A DNA stretch of 6,071 nt from Candidatus Sumerlaeota bacterium (lineage in GTDB: Bacteria; Sumerlaeota; Sumerlaeia; MWCT01). Where the stretch lies: assembly GCA_026398545.1 (NCBI GenBank), contig JAPLSR010000285.1, positions 1-6,071 of the forward strand. The letters run 5' to 3'. Positions 1 to 5,476 of the stretch are shown in pieces (position 1 is the first letter of the stretch; each line of letters begins with the position of its first letter). The notes beneath the pieces were generated by a model, which searched no databases, was not told the DNA's origin, and saw nothing but the letters and a program-made list of their open reading frames with translations. The position numbers and the translations under genes are program-made.

Positions 1-2
1 CA

Positions 3-959
3 GGCGTTGCGGATGAAAATATACAAAACGCCAGGGATGAAAAAACCGGCATCATGATTTACAGCCTCTATGACAAAACTAATCGCCCAACACCTGAGGA
101 GTTAAAGGATATCGATGCCCTGGTATTTGACATCCAGGATATCGGCGCACGTTTCTACACCTATATCTCAACCATGGCAATGTGCATGGAAGAGGCGGCG
201 AAAAATAATATTGAGTTCATCGTCCTTGACCGACCCAACCCCATCACCGGACTCCGCGTGGATGGCCCCATACAGGACAGGGAACTCAATCGCAAATTTA
301 CCAGTTACTTCCCCATGCCCATTATCCACGGCATGACTATCGGTGAACTCGCCCAGATGTTCAACGATTATTACGGTATTCAATGCAAATTGACTGTCAT
401 CCGCATGGAGGGCTGGAAACGCGCCATGTTCTTCGACGAAACCGGCTTGTCCTGGTCCAACCCCTCCCCCAACATCCGCAATGTAACAGAGGAGATTCTC
501 TATCCCGCCATTGCTCTTACTGAATCTTCGGAATCGAATGTATCAGTTGGCCGCGGGACACAGACGCCCTTTGAAGTCGTGGGCGCCCCGTGGATTGACG
601 CGGACAAACTGGTGGCTGAAATGAACTCGCGCAATCTGCCGGGCGTTAAATTCACACCCCATCACTTCACCCCGGACGCCAGCAAATTTAAAGGTGAACT
701 CTGTCACGGGTTCAAGATAACCATCACAGACCGCCATGCCTATGACACCATCGGGACAGGACTCCACCTCCTCAGCGCCCTCTGCAAAATCAATCCGACA
801 ACATACAAAATAGACCCGAACCATGGTCTGGTGGGAAGCAAGGACGTTATAGAGCGAATAAAAAAAGGTGAGCCTGTTGATAAAGTCCGCGAATCATATA
901 AAAAGGAACTGTATGAGTTCATCAAGATTAGAAACCAGTTCATTTTCTACAAGACGTAA
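3..959 (+). CDS. namZ: DUF1343 / NamZ-type exo-beta-N-acetylmuramidase, 5'-truncated by the window
   Basis: This is the C-terminal three quarters or so of a DUF1343 (NamZ, GH171) protein. Characterised members release terminal N-acetylmuramic acid from peptidoglycan fragments during cell-wall recycling. Family blocks are visible, counted from the Met at 54: FDIQDIGARFYTY (25-37), LDRPNPI (58-64), HGMTIGELA (92-100), NPSPN (136-140), SVGRGTQTPFE (164-174) followed by GAPW, and a C-terminal F.KIRNQFIFY. That Met is not the true start. The frame stays open to base 3, and the upstream codons read GVADENIQNARDEKTGI, matching the family segment that precedes the 'sLYg' block. The missing N-terminus would carry any signal peptide and the first part of the Rossmann-like domain, so I cannot say whether the protein is exported. 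The C-terminus looks complete. I infer the exact substrate from the family only. Confidence 0.88.
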   Translation, partial: GVADENIQNARDEKTGIMIYSLYDKTNRPTPEELKDIDALVFDIQDIGARFYTYISTMAMCMEEAAKNNIEFIVLDRPNPITGLRVDGPIQDRELNRKFTSYFPMPIIHGMTIGELAQMFNDYYGIQCKLTVIRMEGWKRAMFFDETGLSWSNPSPNIRNVTEEILYPAIALTESSESNVSVGRGTQTPFEVVGAPWIDADKLVAEMNSRNLPGVKFTPHHFTPDASKFKGELCHGFKITITDRHAYDTIGTGLHLLSALCKINPTTYKIDPNHGLVGSKDVIERIKKGEPVDKVRESYKKELYEFIKIRNQFIFYKT

Positions 960-961
960 TT

Positions 962-980
962 TGTCCGACGTTTCCGGACA
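962..980 (+). terminator. Weak hairpin after the muramidase gene
   Basis: TGTCCG (962-967) and CGGACA (975-980) form a 6-bp perfect stem with a 7-nt loop, starting three bases after the muramidase stop. Only TTTC follows it, so it lacks a proper U-tract. A run of seven T lies farther on at 1033-1039. It may be a weak terminator or a 3' stabilising hairpin. Confidence 0.3.
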
Positions 981-1049
981 TTTCAAAAATCGTTCAGGAG
1001 ATGGTTCAAGAGCCACTTTAGATATACCAACATTTTTTTCATTTTTCAC

Positions 1050-1080
1050 TTGAATCCCAGCTTATATTCAATGTTAGAAT
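1050..1080 (+). promoter_or_regulatory. Candidate promoter for the pilin gene
   Basis: TTGAAT (1050-1055) is a possible -35. TAGAAT (1075-1080), preceded by TG at 1072-1073, is a possible extended -10. The spacer is 19 bp, longer than ideal, but an extended -10 tolerates a poor -35. The AT-rich tract at 1033-1048 just upstream could act as an UP element. It sits about 30 bases before the pilin start in the only sizeable gap (152 bases) between host genes. The sigma factor preference of this organism is unknown. Confidence 0.35.
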
Positions 1081-1111
1081 TAACTTTAGAAGACAGTGAA
1101 AGAAGGGGAAA

Positions 1112-1675
1112 ATGGCATTTCCTCTAAAATCCTCCTGCCATATGAGCGAAAAGGGTATAACCCTTTTTGAAATGATGATCGTTCTGACTGTTACAATGAT
1201 TCTATCTCTGATTTTCATTTACTCTACAAGCCATATTGTGGTCAGGACAAAGATGGAGCGCGTGAAAGAGGAGCACAGGGTTCTCTCCCGTGCACTTCAG
1301 AATTACCGCATGGATTATAATGATTATCCAATGCGAATGACCGCCCTGAACGCCCCAACGGCATATCTATCCTGCCTGCCGAGAGACCCATTCCTGCCAC
1401 ATTCCACACTACCCACATATGAATATCATTACAAACCGTCGGATGAGTATGAATATATCATTATCAGCGCCGGACCGGATGGGGACCTGGACCTGGACCA
1501 GATACTTGAAAAGGTCCAGAGCTCCAGTTCATCTGATGGAGGCGGCTCGGGTTCGGTTCGCACAAGAGATGAACTTCTAAAGACTATTCTTCCCATTTAC
1601 CTTGCCACAAAGGTTTATGACCCCACTAACGGCGCAGTCAGCGATGGCGATATCATCACCTTCATGCGAAGATAA
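1112..1675 (+). CDS. Type IV prepilin-like / GspG-like pseudopilin
   Basis: This is a 187-residue protein with a class III-type prepilin signal. K14-G15 is followed by ITLFEMMIVLTVTMILSLIF, with Glu at +5 (E20) and a hydrophobic helix at about 16-37. Prepilin peptidase should cut after G15. A charged helix (about 44-70) is followed by a DPF block (92-94) and an acidic GPDGDLDLD loop (121-129). This resembles the calcium-binding C-terminal part of type II secretion major pseudopilins. A Ser/Gly linker (137-148) then leads to an extra tail ending in YDPTNGAVSDGD. It is likely an inner-membrane-assembled pilus or pseudopilus subunit. The start at 1112 has AAGGGG at 1103-1108, only 3 bases away. 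An ATG at 1142 would give the shorter leader MSEKG but has no ribosome binding site. No pilus assembly genes are in the window, so its system is unknown. Confidence 0.82.
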   Translation: MAFPLKSSCHMSEKGITLFEMMIVLTVTMILSLIFIYSTSHIVVRTKMERVKEEHRVLSRALQNYRMDYNDYPMRMTALNAPTAYLSCLPRDPFLPHSTLPTYEYHYKPSDEYEYIIISAGPDGDLDLDQILEKVQSSSSSDGGGSGSVRTRDELLKTILPIYLATKVYDPTNGAVSDGDIITFMRR

Positions 1676-1688
1676 CCCCTGTCAGGGG
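1676..1688 (+). promoter_or_regulatory. 13-bp palindrome after the pilin stop, covering a Shine-Dalgarno-like AGGGG
   Basis: CCCCTGTCAGGGG is a perfect odd palindrome beginning on the base after the pilin stop codon. As RNA it forms a 5-bp stem with a 3-nt loop. No T-tract follows on the plus strand, so it is a poor terminator. Its right arm is the AGGGG that would serve as ribosome binding site for the ATG at 1692, so folding would hide that site until a ribosome finishing the pilin opens it. This role is inferred. Confidence 0.3.
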
Positions 1689-1691
1689 AAA

Positions 1692-1721
1692 ATGTATCCA
1701 AAAAATATGATAGAACAATAG
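1692..1721 (+). other. Nine-codon ORF in frame with the methyltransferase
   Basis: ATG at 1692 reads MYPKNMIEQ and stops at TAG (1719-1721), one codon (ATA) before the methyltransferase ATG at 1725, in the same frame. It has AGGGG 3 bases upstream, the same arrangement as the pilin start. It could be a leader peptide coupling translation into the methyltransferase, or a former longer start interrupted by a nonsense codon. It could also be chance. No function is claimed. Confidence 0.25.
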
Positions 1722-1724
1722 ATA

Positions 1725-3023
1725 ATGGTAGAAAAAAATACATTTCGCAAGATAATCATCGGAGATTCAAGATGGATGAAGGAGGTATCGGACGAATCTG
1801 TCCATCTTATTATTACCTCACCGCCTTATTGGCAATTGAAAGATTATGGAAATGGAAAACAGATAGGATTTAATGATAGCTATGAAGAATATATAAATAA
1901 TCTTAATCTGGTTTGGAATGAATGCCACAGAGTGTTGCCCACAGGTTGCAGATTATGCATTAACATAGGTGATCAGTTCGCCCGTTCCGTCTATTACGGA
2001 AGATATAAGGTTATTCCGATAAGGACAGAAATCATCAAGTTCTGCGAAAGTGCTGGTTTCGACTATATGGGCGCAATTATCTGGCAAAAAGTCACTACTT
2101 GCCATACTACCGGAGGCGCCACGATAATGGGGTCTTTCCCATATCCTAGAAGTGGGATTCTTAAATTGGACTACGAATTTATTTTGATTTTCAAAAAGTA
2201 TGGGAATCCGCCAAAGGTAAGCAACGAGATTAAAGAGCAATCAAGATTAACGCGGGAAGAATGGAATCAATATTTTACTGGTCATTGGAACTTCCCCGGC
2301 GAAAAACAAGATAAACATCTTGCGATGTTTCCTGAGGAATTACCAAGACGCCTTATTAAAATGTTCAGTTTTGTTGGTGATACTGTTCTTGATCCATTTC
2401 TTGGAAGTGGTACAACATCTTTAGCTGCCAAAAATCTGAATAGAAATTCTATCGGATATGAAATAAATGAGGATTTTCTACCAATCATAAAAGAAAAACT
2501 CGGATTAAAGCAGATTACAATTTTTCAAGACGCAACTTTTGAGATGGTCAAACAAGAGGAGCCCAAAATAGCCTTTAAAGAAGAGATTAAAAAATTGCCG
2601 TATATTTTCAAAGACCCTATAAAGTTTGATAAGGAAATTGACCCGAAACAATTGAGATTTGGGTCAAAAATAGATAATTCTCACTCTGAAAGAGAAACGT
2701 ATTATACAGTAAAAGAAATAATCTCTCCGGAGATATTGATTTTGAATAATGGATTAAAAATCCGGCTGTTGGGAGTGAAAGAGAAACAAGAAAAAACCGG
2801 AGAGGCTATCAATTTTTTAAAAGAAAAAACATCCGGACAAAAGGTGTTTATAAAGTTTGACGATATTAAATATGATGAGAAAAACAATTTGCTTTGTTAT
2901 CTATATTTATGGAACAAAACCTTTTTAAATGCCCACTTGATTAGAAAAGGATTTGCGGATGTGGAGACCGGTTTCGATTATAAATATAAGTCCAAATTTC
3001 TATCAGAGAGGATTGTGAAATAG
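1725..3023 (+). CDS. Site-specific DNA methyltransferase (m4C or m6A, beta-type order) with a C-terminal SNase-like domain
   Basis: This is a 432-residue protein. Residues 1-260 are a DNA amino-methyltransferase. They carry catalytic motif IV TSPPYW (31-36), then RVLPTGCRLCINIGD (69-83), KHLAMFPEEL (197-206) and the AdoMet-binding motif I LDPFLGSGTT (222-231). Motif IV before motif I is the beta arrangement. SPPY occurs in N4-cytosine and some N6-adenine enzymes, so the target base is undecided. After a Lys/Glu-rich linker, residues 325-432 match the staphylococcal nuclease fold: IRLLGV (346-351), CYLYL (391-395) and FLNAHLIRKGFADV (400-413). Most nuclease catalytic positions look replaced (see findings). 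The ATG at 1725 has no clear ribosome binding site but gives a normal methyltransferase N-terminus. The 3' half has about 27-30% GC, unlike the host genes, which suggests horizontal transfer. The gene overlaps the start of the endonuclease remnant. Confidence 0.9.
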   Translation: MVEKNTFRKIIIGDSRWMKEVSDESVHLIITSPPYWQLKDYGNGKQIGFNDSYEEYINNLNLVWNECHRVLPTGCRLCINIGDQFARSVYYGRYKVIPIRTEIIKFCESAGFDYMGAIIWQKVTTCHTTGGATIMGSFPYPRSGILKLDYEFILIFKKYGNPPKVSNEIKEQSRLTREEWNQYFTGHWNFPGEKQDKHLAMFPEELPRRLIKMFSFVGDTVLDPFLGSGTTSLAAKNLNRNSIGYEINEDFLPIIKEKLGLKQITIFQDATFEMVKQEEPKIAFKEEIKKLPYIFKDPIKFDKEIDPKQLRFGSKIDNSHSERETYYTVKEIISPEILILNNGLKIRLLGVKEKQEKTGEAINFLKEKTSGQKVFIKFDDIKYDEKNNLLCYLYLWNKTFLNAHLIRKGFADVETGFDYKYKSKFLSERIVK

Positions 3024-3140
3024 TGGCAAAAGAATGGATATTAAATCAGGCAATGAACCGATGGGGATAAGAAGAAAATCAAAAATGATAAGATAATAGA
3101 TGAAATTAAAAAGGAAATTGAAAGATTAAGCGGGAAATAA
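3023..3140 (+). pseudogene. Collapsed type II restriction endonuclease remnant (possibly MjaI-like)
   Basis: A GTG at 3023 shares its first G with the methyltransferase TAG stop and has AGGA at 3009-3012 upstream. It reads MAKEWILNQAMNRWG and then hits TAA at 3068-3070. From memory, a start of the form MxKEWILNxAxNR(W/F) is typical of restriction endonucleases of the MjaI type encoded directly after such methyltransferases. In another frame, bases 3057-3140 are open and end in KIIDEIKKEIERLSGK before TAA, which looks like a natural charged protein C-terminus. The simplest reading is an endonuclease gene that lost its middle, joining start and tail out of frame near 3057-3068. A functional enzyme is not possible from this sequence. 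The family assignment is from recall. An assembly collapse could give the same picture. Confidence 0.55.
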
Positions 3141-3144
3141 GAGG

Positions 3145-3177
3145 ATGGCTCTGCAATTCTTGAGAGACGAAAGGTAA
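3145..3177 (+). other. Ten-codon ORF MALQFLRDER before the transglutaminase
   Basis: ATG at 3145 reads MALQFLRDER and stops at TAA (3175-3177), 7 bases before the TTG start of the next gene. Composition returns to host-like here. It may be the tail left over from a host gene cut by the AT-rich insert, or a leader. No function can be assigned, and its short length makes chance likely. Confidence 0.15.
3170..3174 (+). promoter_or_regulatory. Ribosome binding site supporting a TTG start at 3185
   Basis: AAAGG lies 10 bases before TTG (3185-3187). The frame is closed upstream by TGA at 3161-3163. The next in-frame ATG, residue 23, would cut into the first membrane helix. This makes TTG the best start. 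Confidence 0.5.
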
Positions 3178-3184
3178 TTACATT

Positions 3185-5431
3185 TTGGAATCACGGAATC
3201 TGAAATATGGCATCTATGCTGTGGTTGTGCTCGGATTCATCGGGGGTCTGATGATACCGAACTTTTCCCTGGTATCTGCCGCCACATTCACACTATTAAT
3301 CCTTCCGAGCTGGTTCATGGTATTGAAAAATGAGCCCTTCCCTGGATATTCAAAGGCGTGGAATATCGCATCCATCCTTTTTCTACTCATCACGCTCTCT
3401 CTTCTGGCGCTGCGAACCAGACCCACTCAGGTTATATTTGCCTACCAGCTCGGTTTTTTGCAGATTAGTAAGGCATTCAACCCAAAAAAATCACGCGATA
3501 TTCTGTGGATGTGGCTTTATGCCTTCATCATGCTCGTAATTGCCGCAATCTTCACCAGAAATCCACTTTTCCCACTGCTCCTTTTTCTCTTCTTATTCGC
3601 ATCCATTTATACCTTTTACTGGCTGGATAACTTTAGAGAAAAAGAGAACATTGAACGTATTGGGCAGGAGTCAAACAAAAGGCGTTCCTCTGGACTTCTT
3701 ACACCATCAAGAAGCGGATATCAGGAGACATCCTTTGCAGACCAGATGGAACTCTCCCGCGCCTCCCACAGGTCAACCCTCATTGCCAGTATCCTGTCCA
3801 TCCTACTCACAATCATCATCTTTTTTATCATCCCGCGCATCTCACCTCAACGATACAACTCATTTTTAAATGATTATGAAACGGAACGGCAGACCATTTA
3901 CACAGGATTCTCCACAAGCATTAACCTCGGTTCGTTTTATAATATATCCTTAGACCCCACACCCGTAATGGAAGTCAAATTGCAGGGCGCCAGTTTTTAT
4001 GCGGGTGATTTTTACCTGCGGGGAGCCACCTTTGACTTGTTTACCGGCACTTCATGGGGAAAAAGCCGCCACTCCCAGCAATATAAATATTATCCCCTCG
4101 ACCCCATCAGCCGCGGAATTGAATTGATCTATACCGCTCTCACCCCCACATCCCTCATCCGCCAGGAGGTCACCTACCTTGACTTTCCCACACGGTATAT
4201 TTTTGGCATCCCCGACCTTGTAACGCTCTCTGCCTCCACCACTGACATTGGTGAGGGAATCTATAAGGATGCAAGTGAAACCATCTTTGTCAAGTCTCCC
4301 CAAACGGCGAAAAGATATATCGCCTATTCCCTTCCCAATCATGGGATGAACACCAATGTTATTCCCAACGCCCAAAAGGCGGACAAATCTCTCCTCCAGC
4401 TCCCCAATTCAGTCAATATCAACCGCATATCCGCACTTGCATCCCATGTTGCAGTCAGGACATCCACCCCATATGAAAAGGCGCGAAGGATTGAATCATT
4501 CCTCATGAATGAATACCGATACACATTAAGGATGGGAGCACTGCGCAGTGACAGACCAATTGAGGATTTTCTCTTCAATATCAAGTCGGGACATTGCGAG
4601 CTCTTCGCAACGGCAATGATTATCATGCTCCGCACCCAGGGTGTCCCCTGCAGGCTTGCCGTGGGTTTTCACGGGGGGGAATACAGGCAGGCGGAGAATT
4701 CATTCACCGTGCGGCAACGCGACGCTCATACATGGGTCGAAGTCCTTGATGAATCAAGGGGCTGGATGCGCTTTGACCCCACACCTCCCGCTCCTCTCAC
4801 CATTTACGCGGAACGCATATATTTCAAGAAATTATCTGACCTTGTCTCCGCCATTTCTGAAAAATGGGAGGTATTCATACTCGGATATAACAACCGACTG
4901 CAGGCGGCGCTGGCGGGAAAACTGCTTGGGTTTCTCAAGCACGAGATTGATGGTTCATTATCACCGGGCATTGGCGCTATCAGGAGCAGTCGGGCATACG
5001 CACGGTTCACAAGAAACCTTGGAACACCACTTTTCCGGATACTTGCCATCTCCCTCTTCATTCTTAATCTTGCGGCAGGCATTGTTTATCACCACTGGAA
5101 GCGGAAAAAAGGGGATTCCGTTGTGACGTGGGGAATCACACCCACCCAGCGTCGGTTCACTGAATGGTATCATCAGATTGTCAAAGCCATTGCCGGTATG
5201 CCCTTGAAACGCCCTCCAAGCCAGACTCCTCGGGAGTTTATCCTTGTAGTCGGGACACACGCTGGATTCCCCCACTCACTTCTAAATAAAGGGTGCGAGA
5301 TTTTTTATGCCTTACGATACGGTTCTCCGGAAAAAGGGGCTTACTATCAAAAGGAACTGCAGGCAATTATAAGGGATTTGCGCACCTTAAAGGCTGGACG
5401 GAGAAAAGATATTACAACAAAAGCTCCTTAA
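3185..5431 (+). CDS. TgpA-type membrane transglutaminase-like protein (DUF3488 / transglutaminase core / DUF4129)
   Basis: This is a 748-residue protein with the usual three-part TgpA-family plan. The N-terminal hydrophobic part has helices at roughly 10-30, 31-47, 57-76, 107-124 and 128-146, plus one at 198-217. The long region after it should face the periplasm and carries the transglutaminase-like core. The catalytic triad is visible: C471 in SGHCELFATA, H515 in DAHTWVEV and D531 in RFDPTPP. A further helix at about 615-635 returns the chain to the cytoplasm, followed by a DUF4129-like tail (about 656-735) with the QTPREF and RYG landmarks. In other bacteria such genes usually sit in an operon with a MoxR ATPase and a DUF58 protein, neither of which is present here. 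Substrates of the family are poorly known, though a role in envelope protein processing or crosslinking is usually proposed. Length and active site look intact. Confidence 0.9.
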   Translation: MESRNLKYGIYAVVVLGFIGGLMIPNFSLVSAATFTLLILPSWFMVLKNEPFPGYSKAWNIASILFLLITLSLLALRTRPTQVIFAYQLGFLQISKAFNPKKSRDILWMWLYAFIMLVIAAIFTRNPLFPLLLFLFLFASIYTFYWLDNFREKENIERIGQESNKRRSSGLLTPSRSGYQETSFADQMELSRASHRSTLIASILSILLTIIIFFIIPRISPQRYNSFLNDYETERQTIYTGFSTSINLGSFYNISLDPTPVMEVKLQGASFYAGDFYLRGATFDLFTGTSWGKSRHSQQYKYYPLDPISRGIELIYTALTPTSLIRQEVTYLDFPTRYIFGIPDLVTLSASTTDIGEGIYKDASETIFVKSPQTAKRYIAYSLPNHGMNTNVIPNAQKADKSLLQLPNSVNINRISALASHVAVRTSTPYEKARRIESFLMNEYRYTLRMGALRSDRPIEDFLFNIKSGHCELFATAMIIMLRTQGVPCRLAVGFHGGEYRQAENSFTVRQRDAHTWVEVLDESRGWMRFDPTPPAPLTIYAERIYFKKLSDLVSAISEKWEVFILGYNNRLQAALAGKLLGFLKHEIDGSLSPGIGAIRSSRAYARFTRNLGTPLFRILAISLFILNLAAGIVYHHWKRKKGDSVVTWGITPTQRRFTEWYHQIVKAIAGMPLKRPPSQTPREFILVVGTHAGFPHSLLNKGCEIFYALRYGSPEKGAYYQKELQAIIRDLRTLKAGRRKDITTKAP

Positions 5432-5439
5432 AATCCTCA

Positions 5440-5455
5440 ACTGTCCCATGACAGT
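5440..5455. terminator. Hairpin between convergent genes
   Basis: ACTGTC (5440-5445) and GACAGT (5450-5455) form a 6-bp perfect stem with a CCAT loop, in the 45-base gap between the transglutaminase stop and the receiver gene stop. Placement fits a shared terminator. Neither side has a strong T-tract; on the minus strand TTGAGGATTTT follows. The call rests on location and symmetry. Confidence 0.35.
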
Positions 5456-5476
5456 CAAGAGAGAGACATTTCAAAT

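Noticed and set aside
1001..1040. TGGT/ACCA pairing followed by seven T as an intrinsic terminator.
   Set aside because: The stem is only four base pairs with a loop of about 20 bases, too weak to be convincing. The T-run is more easily read as part of an AT-rich promoter-proximal tract.
1706..1711. TATGAT as a -10 box for the methyltransferase.
   Set aside because: No -35-like hexamer lies 16-19 bases upstream (that position is the GC-rich palindrome), and the leader would be only a few bases long.
1953..2240. A 95-codon antisense frame over the methyltransferase, considered as a possible control protein gene.
   Set aside because: It has no helix-turn-helix pattern, lies opposite conserved methyltransferase residues, and restriction-modification control proteins are normally separate genes upstream.
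1689..3186. AAAATGTA (1689-1696) and its reverse complement TACATTTT (3179-3186) near the two ends of the AT-rich stretch, as possible insertion-element ends.
   Set aside because: Eight bases of AT-rich sequence match easily by chance, no transposase is encoded between them, and the right copy overlaps the transglutaminase start codon.
4641..5126. A 161-codon open frame inside the transglutaminase gene, and several antisense frames over the muramidase and transglutaminase genes.
   Set aside because: All lie over genes with clear family motifs in another frame. They show no recognisable domains and have the look of shadow frames in moderately GC-rich coding DNA.
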